A stretch of DNA of 64,000 nt from Kurthia senegalensis (GTDB lineage: Bacteria > Bacillota > Bacilli > Bacillales_A > Planococcaceae): the NCBI RefSeq assembly GCF_000285595.1, contig NZ_HE611066.1:370400-434399 (forward strand), given 5' to 3'. Positions within the stretch are counted from its first letter, which is position 1. Every line of letters begins with the position of its first letter. The notes under the pieces are model-generated. The model made no database searches and was not told where the DNA came from. It was given only the letters and a program-made list of their open reading frames with translations. Made by a program: the position numbers and the translations under genes. Below, one piece after another: positions 1 through 9,585 of the stretch.

Positions 1-2
1 TG

Positions 3-421
3 AGTGGTGGGGAACTACAACTTGCACTTATTGCACGTACGCTCGTAGCGGACCCAGAAGTATTAATTTTAGATGAACCGGAATCACATTTGGACATTCA
101 AAAACAAATTGTCATTCTGAAAACGATTCGCCGTCTATCAAAAGAAAAAGGGATTTCTTGCATTATTAATACACATTATCCGAACCACGCTTTTTACTTA
201 GCTGACCACGTATTGATGACAGGGAAAGAAAAAGGACTCGTATTCGGTCAAACGGCTGATGTAATGACAGAAGCTCGTATGAAGCAATTTTTCGGTATTG
301 AATTGAAAAAATTATTTTTGAAGAAGATGATTTATTGTTAGAAACGATGATTCCGCGTGATTTAGGAATAAAGAGAGAGATTAGCTCTTGTCAGTTCAAT
401 TCTTTTGAAGAAGAAAAATAA
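3..421 (+). pseudogene. ABC transporter ATP-binding protein, 3' part, frameshifted (FecE/FepC-like)
   Basis: The window opens inside this gene, directly in the ABC signature (SGGELQLALIAR) followed by Walker B (VLILDEP) and the H-loop region (INTHYPNH). The overall pattern is that of iron-siderophore/cobalamin import ATPases. The reading frame stops at 339-341, but the next frame continues smoothly (…FEEDDLLLETMIPRD…) to a stop at 419-421. One missing A in the A-run at 306-311 explains the shift. Either the gene is C-terminally truncated, the run is miscounted, or slippage restores the product. The N-terminus lies outside the window, so substrate cannot be told; the family assignment is inferred from motifs only. 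Confidence 0.7.
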
Positions 422-453
422 TATAAAAAAGCTGGAACATACGTAAAAGTATT

Positions 454-750
454 AACCTTTCATAGAGAAGGGGATGTTGAATTTGACATCTCTTTCTCTA
501 TTTTTATGTGCAAATTAGGATTCCTGCACGGCATATTTTTTAGTTTGTTGCCATGAGTGCGAAGTCTATTTCATTTGTCGCTTTCGACGAGAGGGTGGAT
601 AGGAACGGCACGATCATCTTTTTAGGTTATTTAGTGGCAATAGGAGTTGATTCATCTTATATTTTCTGAACATAAGAAATTTTTGATAGAAGTCTATAAA
701 GTTTTTTCGTTTCGGCTGCGACGTTTGCGAAAATAGCACGAGCGGAATGC
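454..750 (-). repeat. Copy A of a ~300 bp dispersed repeat (inverted relative to copy B at 7390-7706)
   Basis: The reverse complement of this stretch matches 7390-7706 in several blocks: a hairpin at one end (464-499 here), 'gacttcgcactcatggcaac', 'caactcctattgccacta' and 'acttctatcaaaa' segments, and a 'cgctcgt' block at the other end. The copies have diverged and copy B carries extra bases in the middle. The copies flank the oligopeptide operon in opposite orientation. No convincing reading frame is conserved; small frames in both copies share similar peptides only because the DNA is homologous. It could be a MITE-like or palindromic-unit element; identity of the family is unknown to me. 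Confidence 0.75.
464..507 (+). terminator. Hairpin at the end of repeat copy A, possible terminator for the upstream ABC gene
   Basis: A 15-pair stem (464-478 with 485-499) around a 6-base loop; three pairs are G-U when read as + strand RNA, where copy B has Watson-Crick pairs. It is followed by ATTTTTA, a weak T-tail, and lies about 45 bases after the ABC ATPase gene. Confidence 0.5.
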
Positions 751-831
751 GTGCTCTCGCGAAAAAACGAGATGAAGTTGTGCTCGTGAAAAGCGTCAGC
801 TGAAACAGAGAATAACGTTTGTCCAGCAGAC

Positions 832-874
832 AAAAAACCATTCACGATTTTATTCCAATCATGAATGGTTTTTC
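832..874. terminator. Bidirectional hairpin terminator
   Basis: Arms AACCATTCACGAT and ATCATGAATGGTT (one G-U pair) enclose a short loop, with A-run before and T-run after, so it can act on either strand. It separates the repeat from the oligopeptide operon. The rest of 875-1150 is AT-rich, holds no frame, and must contain the operon promoter. Confidence 0.7.
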
Positions 875-1177
875 TTATTGACGAGTTTTTGTCTCAGTCG
901 TTTTTTTACGTTCGAAAGAAAAAAGTTCAACGATAGAATAATTTTTTCGATATTATTTAACGAAAGTTTTAAGCTAGTTAACGTACGTATATAACTATAA
1001 AATTGATTGAATTGTAAAAATAAATAGAATATTTCGAAAAAAATAAATAGCTTTTTTTGGTATTTTACTATAAAATGTTAAAAAATAGCTTAATTCAATT
1101 TTAATTAGAAAAAACGATACATAAAACAGTGTATAAAATTAGTTAAGCGAGCATTATGAGGGGAGGCTGGTTCGTTA

Positions 1178-2164
1178 GTGAAAGAACTTTTAAAAGTTAA
1201 TCAGCTAGAAACGACATTTTTTACGGATGATGGACCTGTTCCAGCAGTAGATACTATTTCTTTTAGTTTGTATGAAGGCGAAATTTTAGGCGTTGTTGGA
1301 GAATCTGGCTGTGGGAAGAGTGTAACGTCTTTATCTATTATGGGACTGATTCCTTCACCACCTGGAAAAATTACAAATGGCGAAATTTTGTATAAAGATA
1401 AAGATTTAACGAAATTATCACAAAAAGAAATGCGAGCGATTCGAGGAAATGATATTGCGATGATTTTCCAAGAGCCGATGACGTCTTTAAATCCACTGTT
1501 TACGATTGGAAATCAATTAACAGAAGCGATTTCTATTCACCATAAAAAATGGTCGAAAAAGCAAACGAAAGAACGTGCGACCGAGATTATGAAATTAGTT
1601 GGTTTACCGCGTGCAGAGGAATTGTTTAAAGAATACCCTCACCAACTGTCTGGTGGAATGCGCCAACGGGTGATGATTGCGATGGCACTCGTATGTGATC
1701 CGAATATTTTAATTGCAGATGAGCCGACAACAGCACTTGATGTGACGATTCAAGCCCAAATTTTAGCGTTGATGAAAGATTTAAACAAACGCTTAAATAC
1801 AGCGGTTATGCTCATTACGCATGATTTAGGTGTCGTGGCAGAAACGTGTGAGCGCGTTGTCGTGATGTATGGCGGTAAAATTGTTGAGCAAGGATATGTG
1901 AATGAAATTTTCAAAAATCCGCAGCATCCGTACACGAAAGGCTTAATCCAATCTATTCCGGATATGCGTTTTAAAAAGGAGCGTTTGTATGCGATTCCGG
2001 GAAGTGTACCGAAGCCGGGCTCAGTGAAAGTCGGGTGTCGTTTTGCGGAGCGATGTGAATTTGCGTTCGATCGTTGCCGTACAGAAGAACCAGAACTGTA
2101 TCAAATTAAAGAAGCACATACAGCGAGATGTTTTTTAACGGAGGAGTTGGTCGTACATGAGTGA
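1178..2164 (+). CDS. oppD: Oligopeptide ABC transporter ATP-binding protein OppD/AppD
   Basis: First gene of a five-gene peptide-import operon in the order D-F-A-B-C, the order of B. subtilis app. The 328-residue cytoplasmic ATPase has Walker A GESGCGKS at about 41-48, Q-loop near 98, signature LSGGMRQRV at 157, Walker B ILIADEP at 177, and the C-terminal oligopeptide-transporter extension with a Cys-rich patch ([10 protein letters not shown]) typical of OppD/F. It pairs with the next gene product to drive peptide uptake through OppB/C. The GTG start is supported by a GGGGAGG ribosome site 11 bases upstream. Whether the substrate is peptide, nickel or glutathione cannot be settled from sequence. 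Confidence 0.9.
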   Translation: MKELLKVNQLETTFFTDDGPVPAVDTISFSLYEGEILGVVGESGCGKSVTSLSIMGLIPSPPGKITNGEILYKDKDLTKLSQKEMRAIRGNDIAMIFQEPMTSLNPLFTIGNQLTEAISIHHKKWSKKQTKERATEIMKLVGLPRAEELFKEYPHQLSGGMRQRVMIAMALVCDPNILIADEPTTALDVTIQAQILALMKDLNKRLNTAVMLITHDLGVVAETCERVVVMYGGKIVEQGYVNEIFKNPQHPYTKGLIQSIPDMRFKKERLYAIPGSVPKPGSVKVGCRFAERCEFAFDRCRTEEPELYQIKEAHTARCFLTEELVVHE

Positions 2165-3155
2165 GCCGTTGTTAAAAGTAGAAGGTTTGAAAAAATATTT
2201 CCCCATCCAATCAGGCGTTGTTTCGAGAACGATCGGTCACGTAAAAGCAGTGGATGATGTGTCATTCGAAGTGAATGAAGGCGAAACACTCGGGATTGTT
2301 GGAGAATCTGGTTGTGGAAAATCAACGACGGGTCGAATGTTGATGCGTTTACTAGAACCGACGGAAGGTACGATTACGTTCAAAGGTAGAAAAATATCAG
2401 AATTATCAAACAAAGAAATGCGGGCGATGCGAAGAAATATTCAAATGGTATTTCAAGATCCATACGCATCATTGAATCCGAGACATACGATTGGCAAAAT
2501 TTTAGAAGAGCCGCTGATCGTTCACGGTATTGGGAATGCCGCTGAACGAAAGAAAAAAGTGTCGGAACTGTTGAAAATTGTCGGGTTGAGTGATTTTCAT
2601 GCGAAAAGATATCCGCATCAATTTTCAGGTGGTCAACGTCAACGTGTCGGGATTGCTCGTGCGTTAATGACGAATCCCGAGTTAATTATTGCTGATGAAC
2701 CGGTATCTGCGCTTGACGTATCTGTACAAGCACAAGTACTCAATTTAATGCAAGATTTGCAAAAAGAATTGAAGCTAACATACATTTTTATCGCACACGA
2801 CCTCGGTGTCGTTCGACATATTAGCAATCGAGTAGCGGTAATGTATTTAGGTCATATAGTTGAAATTGCGGACAGTGAAAGCTTGTATGAAGAACCACTG
2901 CACCCGTACACACAGGCACTTCTAACGGCTGTGCCAGTACCTGATCCAGATTTCAAGCGGGAACAAGAGCTCATTCAAGGGGACATACCGAGCCCATCAA
3001 ACCCGCCATCTGGGTGCACATTCCATACGAGATGTCCATTTAAAATGGATATTTGTACGAAGGAAGTACCTGCTTATTTTGAAGCGAAAAAAGGTCATTC
3101 TGTTGCTTGTCATTTATTTAATGAAGAGCGCAATGATATAAATCCAATTAATTAG
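2157..3155 (+). CDS. oppF: Oligopeptide ABC transporter ATP-binding protein OppF/AppF
   Basis: The second ATPase of the importer, 332 residues, starting with an ATG that overlaps the end of oppD by 8 bases, which suggests translational coupling. Walker A GESGCGKS lies at 49-56, signature FSGGQRQRV near 156, Walker B LIIADEP at 176, D-loop SALD, and the family C-terminal Cys patch ([10 protein letters not shown]). OppD and OppF form the heterodimeric motor on the cytoplasmic face of OppB/OppC. All catalytic motifs are intact. Confidence 0.92.
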   Translation: MSEPLLKVEGLKKYFPIQSGVVSRTIGHVKAVDDVSFEVNEGETLGIVGESGCGKSTTGRMLMRLLEPTEGTITFKGRKISELSNKEMRAMRRNIQMVFQDPYASLNPRHTIGKILEEPLIVHGIGNAAERKKKVSELLKIVGLSDFHAKRYPHQFSGGQRQRVGIARALMTNPELIIADEPVSALDVSVQAQVLNLMQDLQKELKLTYIFIAHDLGVVRHISNRVAVMYLGHIVEIADSESLYEEPLHPYTQALLTAVPVPDPDFKREQELIQGDIPSPSNPPSGCTFHTRCPFKMDICTKEVPAYFEAKKGHSVACHLFNEERNDINPIN

Positions 3156-3166
3156 AGGTGATGAGT

Positions 3167-4765
3167 GTGAGAAAGAAGAGTTTAATGTTAGCGGCACTTG
3201 TAATGGTGCTATCAGTTATTCTTGCAGCGTGTGGCGGCTCGAGTGACAAATCTTCAGATTCAAGTAAAGACAGTGGTGGTGGCACGTTAATTTATGGCCG
3301 TGGTGGAGACTCTGTTTCCCTTGATCCAGCTGCTGTAACGGATGGTGAATCATTCGCAGTAACACAAAATGTATTTGAAACGTTAATTCGCTTTGCTGAA
3401 AAAGATACGACATTAGAACCAGGTTTAGCAAAAGAATGGAAAATTTCAGATGACGGTTTAACGTATACATTTACACTTCAAGAAGGTGTTAAATTCCACG
3501 ATGGTACGGACTTTAATGCAGAAGCAGTCGTGAAAAACTTTGATCGCTGGTTAGACGGCGACGCAGACAAATTCCCTTACTTCCAATCAATGTTTGGTGG
3601 ATTTAGAGGAGAAGACACGGCAGTTATTAAAGAAGTGAAAGCGGACGGTGATAACACGGTTGTGATTACATTAAACCAACCACAAGCACCATTCCTTAAA
3701 AACTTAGCGATGAGCCCATTCGGTATCGCATCACCGACAGCTGTTGAAAAAGAAGGCGACAAATTCGGTGACAATCCAGTCGGTACAGGTCCATTTGAGT
3801 TCGTTTCTTGGAAACGTAATGATTCTGTGACGATTAAAAAATTCGCAGATTACTGGAAAAAAGGACTTCCAAAAGTGGATGAAGTCGTATTCAAATCAAT
3901 TCCAGATAACTCTGCACGTCTAAATGCATTAAAAACAGGTGAAATTGATTTAGCGACAGGCATTAGCCCTTCAGATGCTTCATCAGTTGAAGCTGATAGC
4001 AATTTACAATTAATCGAACGTCCATCATTAAATGTCGGTTACCTTGGTATGACAGTAACACGTAAACCATTCGATGATAAAAAAGTACGTCAAGCTGTAA
4101 ACTATGCAATCGATAAAGAAGCATTAATTAGTGCTTTCTATGAAGGGAAAGCAGATGTAGCAACGAACCCAATGCCACCTGCAGTATCAGGATTCAACGA
4201 AGAAATTTCAGCATATCCATATGATCCAGAAAAAGCAAAAGAATTATTAAAAGAAGCAGGCTATGATGGCAGCAAAGCATTAGAACTATGGGCAATGCCC
4301 GTACCACGTCCGTACATGCCAGACGGTCAAAAAATTGCAGAAGCAATTCAAAAGAACTTAGAAGATGTTGGTATTAAAACGAAAATTGTCTCATATGAAT
4401 GGGCTACTTATTTAGAAAAAGCAGCTAAAGGTGAAGCAGATATGTTCTTACTTGGTTGGACAGGTGATAACGGAGATGCAGATAACTTCCTTTACACACT
4501 ATTAGATGAACAAAGTATCGGTAGTAACAACTACACGTACTTCAAAAATAGTGAAACGCATAAACTATTATTAGAAGCACAAAAAGAAACGGATGAAGAC
4601 AAACGTAACGAATTGTACAAAAAAGCACAAGAAATCTTCCATGACGAAGCTCCTTGGGTACCACTTGCTTACTCGACACCGCTTCTAGCTGGTAAGAGCA
4701 CAATCAAAAACTTCTATCCTCATCCAACAGGATCAGACATTTTTGATACGATTGAAATTAAATAA
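3167..4765 (+). CDS. oppA: Peptide-binding lipoprotein (SBP_bac_5 family), OppA/AppA-like
   Basis: Extracytoplasmic solute receptor of the peptide transporter. A short charged N-terminus, hydrophobic stretch and lipobox LAAC (Cys about residue 22) mark it as a lipid-anchored protein on the outer face of the membrane. A Ser/Gly linker follows, then the family 5 binding-protein fold with signatures such as GGDSVSLDPA and VRQAVNYAIDKEAL. Three starts are possible (GTG 3158, ATG 3161, GTG 3167); the third has the AGAGGTG ribosome site at the best distance and gives a standard signal peptide. It is followed by a hairpin that may hold its mRNA level above that of the permeases. Confidence 0.9.
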   Translation: MRKKSLMLAALVMVLSVILAACGGSSDKSSDSSKDSGGGTLIYGRGGDSVSLDPAAVTDGESFAVTQNVFETLIRFAEKDTTLEPGLAKEWKISDDGLTYTFTLQEGVKFHDGTDFNAEAVVKNFDRWLDGDADKFPYFQSMFGGFRGEDTAVIKEVKADGDNTVVITLNQPQAPFLKNLAMSPFGIASPTAVEKEGDKFGDNPVGTGPFEFVSWKRNDSVTIKKFADYWKKGLPKVDEVVFKSIPDNSARLNALKTGEIDLATGISPSDASSVEADSNLQLIERPSLNVGYLGMTVTRKPFDDKKVRQAVNYAIDKEALISAFYEGKADVATNPMPPAVSGFNEEISAYPYDPEKAKELLKEAGYDGSKALELWAMPVPRPYMPDGQKIAEAIQKNLEDVGIKTKIVSYEWATYLEKAAKGEADMFLLGWTGDNGDADNFLYTLLDEQSIGSNNYTYFKNSETHKLLLEAQKETDEDKRNELYKKAQEIFHDEAPWVPLAYSTPLLAGKSTIKNFYPHPTGSDIFDTIEIK

Positions 4766-4774
4766 CCATTAAAG

Positions 4775-4847
4775 GTGTCCCTAGGCAATCTTCCGAAACA
4801 AAATCGTTGTAGATTTTATTGATGGGAAATCGCTGGGGGCATTTTTT
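4775..4847 (+). terminator. Intra-operonic hairpin with T-run after the binding-protein gene
   Basis: GTGTCCC near 4775 pairs (with G-U pairs) with GGGGGCAT near 4835, with an inner stem AAAATC/GATTTT around GTTGTA, then a run of six T. The position between a binding-protein gene and its permease genes fits a partial terminator or 3'-stability element giving excess binding protein; this role is inference. Confidence 0.5.
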
Positions 4848-4865
4848 CAGATTGAGGTGAAGGCA

Positions 4866-5870
4866 ATGTTAAATTATGTAGGAAGACGTTTATTACAACT
4901 CATTCCTGTATTACTCGGTATGACTGTGATCGTCTTTTTCATTATCCGAGCAATTCCTGGAGACCCGGCACAAGTTATTTTAGGACAACAAGCAACGGAA
5001 GCAGCGGTAAAAGCATTGCGCGAAAGTTTAGGCTTAGATAATCCTTGGTACGTGCAGTATTTTCATTATTTAGGTGATTTATTAAGAGGCGATTTAGGTA
5101 CGTCGATGCGTACGAAAACAGCTATTTCAGAAGAGATTTGGCCCTATTTAGCTGCGACGATTGAGCTATCGTTTTTTGCGATGCTGTTAGCAATCATTAT
5201 CGGTGTGAATGCCGGGATCATTTCAGCGTGGTTCCAAAATTCATGGTTTGATTACACAGCAACCGTTCTTGCGTTAATCGGTGTATCAATGCCAATTTTC
5301 TGGTTAGGTTTAATGCTGCAGTGGGGATTGGCAATCAATTTAGACTGGTTGCCAACGTCTGGTCGTGAAGATGCGCGTAATCCGGTTACCCCTATCACAC
5401 ACTTGTACTTAATTGATACGCTCATTCAAGGTCGATTTGATCAATTCATTGTCGTCTTGAAGCATTTAATTATGCCAGCCTTTGCACTTGCGACCATTCC
5501 GATGGCGATTATTGCAAGAATGACGCGTTCAAGCATGTTAGAAGTGATGCGCTCAGACTTTATTCGTACAGCAAAAGCGAAAGGGCAAGTGACGTTTATC
5601 GTCGTGTACAAACACGCATTGAAAAATGCAATCATCCCTGTGTTAACAGTAATCGGTCTTCAAACAGGCTTATTACTCGGTGGGGCTATTTTAACTGAAA
5701 CAATCTTCAGTTGGCCAGGCGTCGGTCGTTACATATACGATGCAATTGGATTCCGAGATTATCCGGTTATTCAAGCGGGCATTTTAATTATCGCGTTCTT
5801 ATTCATTATAATTAATTTAATCGTCGACATTTTATATAGCCTTGTCGATAAGCGAATTAAATACAACTAA
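4866..5870 (+). CDS. oppB: Peptide ABC transporter permease OppB/AppB
   Basis: Integral membrane permease (about 335 residues, six predicted helices) of the BPD_transp_1 type. It starts MLNYVGRRLLQLIPVLLG, the usual OppB/DppB N-terminus, and has the EAA cytoplasmic loop around RTAKAKGQ…KHALKNAI that docks the ATPases, and the GGAILTETIFSWPGVGR signature near the end. ATG 4866 is preferred over GTG 4857 because the GAGGTGA ribosome site is correctly spaced for it. It forms the channel with the next gene product. Confidence 0.9.
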   Translation: MLNYVGRRLLQLIPVLLGMTVIVFFIIRAIPGDPAQVILGQQATEAAVKALRESLGLDNPWYVQYFHYLGDLLRGDLGTSMRTKTAISEEIWPYLAATIELSFFAMLLAIIIGVNAGIISAWFQNSWFDYTATVLALIGVSMPIFWLGLMLQWGLAINLDWLPTSGREDARNPVTPITHLYLIDTLIQGRFDQFIVVLKHLIMPAFALATIPMAIIARMTRSSMLEVMRSDFIRTAKAKGQVTFIVVYKHALKNAIIPVLTVIGLQTGLLLGGAILTETIFSWPGVGRYIYDAIGFRDYPVIQAGILIIAFLFIIINLIVDILYSLVDKRIKYN

Positions 5871-5885
5871 CGGAGGAGGCAACTT

Positions 5886-6767
5886 ATGACAACACAACAA
5901 ACGATATCTGAAAAGGAACCGCGTGAAGCGGGTCCTTGGAAAGACGCTTGGCGTAGTTTTAAAAAGAGTAAAGTTTCCCTCGTTGGTGCAGGAATCGTCA
6001 TCGTATTTGTAATTTTGGCGATATTCGCTCCTTGGATTGCACCGCAAGGGATTAATGAACAAAATTTATCAGAGCGCTTGCAAGCACCATCTTCTGCCCA
6101 TTGGTTTGGGACGGATGATTTCGGTCGTGATATTTTCTCACGTGTATTATACGGAGCGAGAATTTCACTTTGGGTCGGTTTCTTCTCAGTTATTGGTTCG
6201 ATTTTAATCGGGAGCTTACTCGGTATTTTAGCGGGCTATTACGGTAAATGGGTCGATACGATTATTTCACGTTTCTTCGATATTATGTTAGCATTCCCAA
6301 GTATTTTATTAGCGATTTCAATCGTAGCAGTACTCGGACCATCTTTACAAAATGCGTTAATTGCGATTGCAATCGTTAACATTCCAAACTTTGGGCGACT
6401 GATTCGTTCTAAAGTATTGAGCATTAAACAAGAAGAGTACATTACCGCAGCGAAGGCAATCGGTATGGCAGATACGCGTATTTTATTTAAGCATATTTTG
6501 CCGAATTCAATGGCTCCGGTAATCGTACAAGGGACGCTTGCGATTGCGACGGCAATTATTGAAGCGGCTGCACTCGGCTTTTTAGGACTCGGTGCTCAAG
6601 CACCAACTCCTGAATGGGGTAAAATGTTAGCGGATGCCCGTGTTTACTTAGTAAATGCACCTTGGACGATGATTTTCCCAGGGGTTGCGATTATGTTAAC
6701 GGTACTTGGCTTTAACTTAATGGGGGATGGATTGCGTGATGCACTCGATCCGAAGATGAAAAACTAA
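5886..6767 (+). CDS. oppC: Peptide ABC transporter permease OppC/AppC
   Basis: Second permease, 293 residues, with the N-terminal OppC region (WRSFKKSKVSLVGAGIV), the FGTDDFGRDIFSRVLYGARISL motif split across the first periplasmic region, and the EAA loop (ITAAKAIGMADTRILFKHILPN). ATG is preceded by CGGAGGAGG, 15 bases after oppB. It ends the operon: a strong terminator follows within 14 bases. Confidence 0.92.
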   Translation: MTTQQTISEKEPREAGPWKDAWRSFKKSKVSLVGAGIVIVFVILAIFAPWIAPQGINEQNLSERLQAPSSAHWFGTDDFGRDIFSRVLYGARISLWVGFFSVIGSILIGSLLGILAGYYGKWVDTIISRFFDIMLAFPSILLAISIVAVLGPSLQNALIAIAIVNIPNFGRLIRSKVLSIKQEEYITAAKAIGMADTRILFKHILPNSMAPVIVQGTLAIATAIIEAAALGFLGLGAQAPTPEWGKMLADARVYLVNAPWTMIFPGVAIMLTVLGFNLMGDGLRDALDPKMKN

Positions 6768-6780
6768 ACGAATAGTCAAT

Positions 6781-6825
6781 AAAGCGATGGATTTCGGTCT
6801 TAACGAACGAAATCCATCGCTTTTT
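6781..6825 (+). terminator. Terminator of the oligopeptide operon
   Basis: A perfect 16-base stem (AAAGCGATGGATTTCG and its complement) around an 11-base loop, ending in TTTTT. Confidence 0.9.
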
Positions 6826-6856
6826 CGTATGAAAAAAATATTTGTAGTTTGTATGT

Positions 6857-7018
6857 TTACGTTTTTAGTAAATAAACGAGTACGATGACAGTTGAGAGTG
6901 TACCACCATACAATAAAAGATTCATTTGATTTGGACTAATCGTTTGCGGAGACTTCATCCAATTAAGCGAATAAAAAATCCAAATGACAACAGAAACAAT
7001 CGCAAAAAACACGCCCAT
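6857..7018 (-). CDS. Small membrane protein, 53 residues, unknown function
   Basis: The frame starts MGVFFAIVSVVIWIFYSLNW and ends LVYLLKT. Two hydrophobic segments (about residues 3-19 and 35-52) surround a polar link with SPQTISPNQM. A GGGGGG ribosome site lies about 10 bases before the ATG, which supports real translation. It is convergent with the oligopeptide operon and stands alone. I do not recognise the family; it looks like the many short two-helix proteins of Bacillales. Confidence 0.6.
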   Translation of the reverse strand: MGVFFAIVSVVIWIFYSLNWMKSPQTISPNQMNLLLYGGTLSTVIVLVYLLKT

Positions 7019-7172
7019 TTTTTAAAATCCCCCCTGTACTTCATCATCTATAGTACGTTGATTTTACATTAGTATAGCACGTTGCAAAGGCTTTTGTACG
7101 GGGAAATGTGAGGGGGAAGAGAAAAAAATAGGCGAACAAAATATTCTTCGTATATGCTACGGATAGAAGAAC

Positions 7173-7206
7173 AAAAAAGTAGTTATTAACATCATAACTA
7201 CTTTTC
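7173..7206. terminator. Bidirectional terminator hairpin
   Basis: AAAAGTAGTTAT and ATAACTACTTTT form a perfect 12-base stem with a 7-base loop; it sits just after the end of the dinB remnant read on the minus strand. Confidence 0.75.
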
Positions 7207-7224
7207 GTATCCGAGTCTTTTTAC

Positions 7225-7390
7225 TTAATCTTCATTTGGTACAGAATCAAATTGAACCATATTAATATTGTTCGGCGTGTGCCCCATTAAATGCAACATC
7301 GCTGTAAGTTGTCCTTTATGGTGAAACTCGTGCGTGAATGCATGGAATAATAAATGATGAGGTGTTTTTTTGTGAAGACGCGAAAAAATG
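7225..7390 (-). pseudogene. dinB-family remnant (C-terminal end only)
   Basis: Reading the minus strand from about 7390 to the stop at 7225 gives a product with HKKTPHHLLFHAFTHEFHHK, followed by GQLTAMLHLMGHTPNNINM. The repeated His pattern THEFHHKGQ is the metal-binding helix and loop of DinB/YfiT-like four-helix proteins. Only about the last 50 residues remain, with no start; upstream the DNA changes into repeat copy B, so the element (or a rearrangement with it) has replaced the N-terminal part. Function is surely lost. Confidence 0.7.
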
Positions 7391-7706
7391 GATATTTCGC
7401 TCGTACTGTTCCCGCAGAAGTCGCGGCCGCTACTCTTAACAATTTTTATATACTTCTATCAAAATTCCTTATGTACAAAAATTCTAAAATGAATCGACTC
7501 CTATTGCCACTAGATTTAGAAGTAAAATCAACAAGACGATTGTGTCTTTCATATCCAACATCTTGTTGAAAGTGAAAAATGAAATGGACTTCGCACTCAT
7601 GGCAACAAATTTTAAAATATACAACACAGAAACCATCAATCCTCATTTGCACACGAAAATAGAGAAGGAGATGTCAAATTCGACATCTCCTTCTCTATTA
7701 AAGGCT
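7390..7706 (+). repeat. Copy B of the dispersed repeat (inverted relative to 454-750)
   Basis: Matches the reverse complement of copy A in at least five blocks over its whole length. It ends with a perfect 15-base palindrome (7661-7675 with 7682-7696, loop of six) equivalent to the imperfect one in copy A. It also contains an internal inverted repeat CAACAAGA…TCTTGTTG near 7530-7567. It lies between the dinB remnant and the MFS exporter. No transposase is near. Confidence 0.75.
7661..7696. repeat. Perfect palindrome at the end of repeat copy B
   Basis: AGAGAAGGAGATGTC, loop AAATTC, then the exact complement. Compared with copy A several stem positions differ yet pairing is kept through G-U pairs, which suggests that the RNA hairpin has been maintained. 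Confidence 0.85.
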
Positions 7707-7738
7707 GCAATTTTTACTTATGGACGAGCTTCTTTTGC

Positions 7739-8936
7739 TTAAGTCTCGTCCGAAAAACGATGTCTTCGTATGAAAAAGTAACTGGCTGAGAGGAGAAGGA
7801 GTGTACCCGCTCCGATGAAAATCCAATGAACGGAAAATAATTCTGCCAATGCGCCAGCAAGTAAGGACGCAAAGCCTAGTAACATAGAAGTTAAGACGCT
7901 TTGAGCGCTGTACACTTTTACGAGTGTATCGTCCGACGCTTTTATTTGTAACCACGTCTGGAGTAAAATACTTTTTAATTGTTCAAAAACGCCGAAGGAA
8001 AAACTGAGCACTAAAGTAATCCAAGAAATCGTATTGTATCCGAGTGCAAGCATCGTTAGCGCAACGCCGAGTGATGAGAAGAGGACGATGTGCCGTAAAT
8101 TTTTTTGAAAGATTTTTTCAAATTGTGTGCAAAGTAGTCCACCTATGAGTAGCCCGACAAAAAAATGTCGTATTCATATACCCCCACCACGCTTCGGATT
8201 CATGTAACACGTCAGCAACGAAAATATACATAATTGCCGCAACCCAAACGACATTTGCGAGGGCTTCTAAAATGAGCATCACTTGAATCGAACGAAAAGA
8301 AGGCGTATGCCAAATGAGTAAGAACCCTTCTACTAGTTCTTGTTTTTTCGACCGTTCATCCGTTTTTTCAAAAGGTGTATGATCGACGATTTGTATTAAA
8401 CAGAAAGAAGATAAGACGAATAAAATGAACGTTAGAATGATGATCGCTTCTCCACTTGAGAGTGCTACGATGATGCCACCGACTGCCCAAGCACCTAAAC
8501 TCGTCATTTCGTTTACGACGGATAAAATACTATTCGCTCGTAATAAATAGGTAGAGTCGACAATTCGTGGAATCAATGCGGCACTAGCGGGCTGTGCGAC
8601 ACCGTCTAACAAAGCAATGATAAAAATAAACACGAAAATAAATGCAAATGGTAACGATAAAAATGCACCAGCAACTAATAAACTAAGAAGAATTGTTTTC
8701 ATGAATTGCGTGCTCGTTAAAACGCGTAATAAGCGAAAGCGATTAAAGACGAATGGTGATAAACTACCGCTGATCATACGTCCCATCGTATTTAAAAATG
8801 GTAATAAGGCGAGTAAAAAAGCAGAATGTCCTTCGCGATACAAAATAGTAACTAATCCTACAATATAAAAAACATCGCCTAAATTGGCTAAAACTTGACT
8901 AATCCATAAAAAATGAAACGATTTTTTCATCTTCAC
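7739..8936 (-). pseudogene. MFS transporter, frameshifted
   Basis: Two frames together make a normal-length (about 400 residue, 12-helix) major facilitator. The first (start 8936, MKMKKSFHFLWISQVLANLG) covers the N-terminal six helices and beyond; it goes out of frame at the A7 run 8159-8165. The other frame continues without a gap (TFFVGLLIGGLLCTQFEK … ALGYNTISW) to the stop at 7739. One extra base in the run explains it. The protein resembles drug or macrolide exporters of the MFS_3 type; substrate unknown. Either recently inactivated or a base-count error. Confidence 0.75.
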
Positions 8937-9201
8937 TACCCTTTCTTATTTAAAAAATATAAGAGAATAGGTAATGTTACAATCGAATCCCTCCAATGCG
9001 ATAGATGAACAGTAAGTAAAAATGAAATAGTTAATTAAAAAATAAATTGATAGTTATATGCATGGGTAGGAAGATGAAAGATAGTACTAGTATAGCAAAA
9101 AGAATGAATTTTTAGAATATGAAATGTATAGAGCGCTTTTAGGCATGATACAATGAAAGGAAAGAGTAGTCGATAACATTTTAAAGGAAGGGGATTTCAC
9201 T

Positions 9202-9384
9202 TTGAACTTACAATTACAAAACGTCTTAATTGGCGGTATAGTAGGAATTATTGTTGTAACAGGGTTGAATTATTTAACGAACCAATTTTCTATGAAGACG
9301 GTACTTCTTCAAATCGTAGCGGTTATTTGTGTTTTTCTTCTTTTTTACGTATTTCAAAAGACAAAAAGGAAACGGAAAGCCTAA
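9202..9384 (+). CDS. Small membrane protein, 60 residues, unknown function
   Basis: Starts with TTG (ribosome site AAAGGAAGGGG eight bases before) and encodes two hydrophobic segments (about 8-22 and 32-50) with a strongly basic tail QKTKRKRKA, which predicts both ends inside the cell or tail anchoring to the membrane face. It has its own terminator and a plausible TACAAT -10 box at about 9160-9165. No family recognised. Confidence 0.6.
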   Translation: MNLQLQNVLIGGIVGIIVVTGLNYLTNQFSMKTVLLQIVAVICVFLLFYVFQKTKRKRKA

Positions 9385-9407
9385 TCGGTATAGATGGATA
9401 ACTAAAA

Positions 9408-9455
9408 GGAGAGAACCCCACTAGTATTTTTTGTACCAGTGGGGTTCTCTTATTT
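9408..9455. terminator. Strong bidirectional terminator
   Basis: AGAGAACCCCACT and AGTGGGGTTCTCT pair around AGTATTTTTTGTACC, with A and T runs outside. It lies between convergent genes. Confidence 0.9.
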
Positions 9456-9585
9456 ATTCAATCAAAAAGCTACAAAGTCATAGATAGTAGTGCGATGATG
9501 ACGAATACTACAACAGCAATGATGACGAATAATAGAATAATAATGATTGAGACAATGACTAATGCGAAGAAAGCACGCCATTTTG

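Noticed and set aside
614..845. Two overlapping minus-strand frames of 62-75 residues and a + strand frame at 7354-7569 that share similar peptides
   Set aside because: The similarity comes from the DNA repeat, the frames are on inconsistent positions relative to the repeat ends, lack ribosome sites and are not conserved in length.
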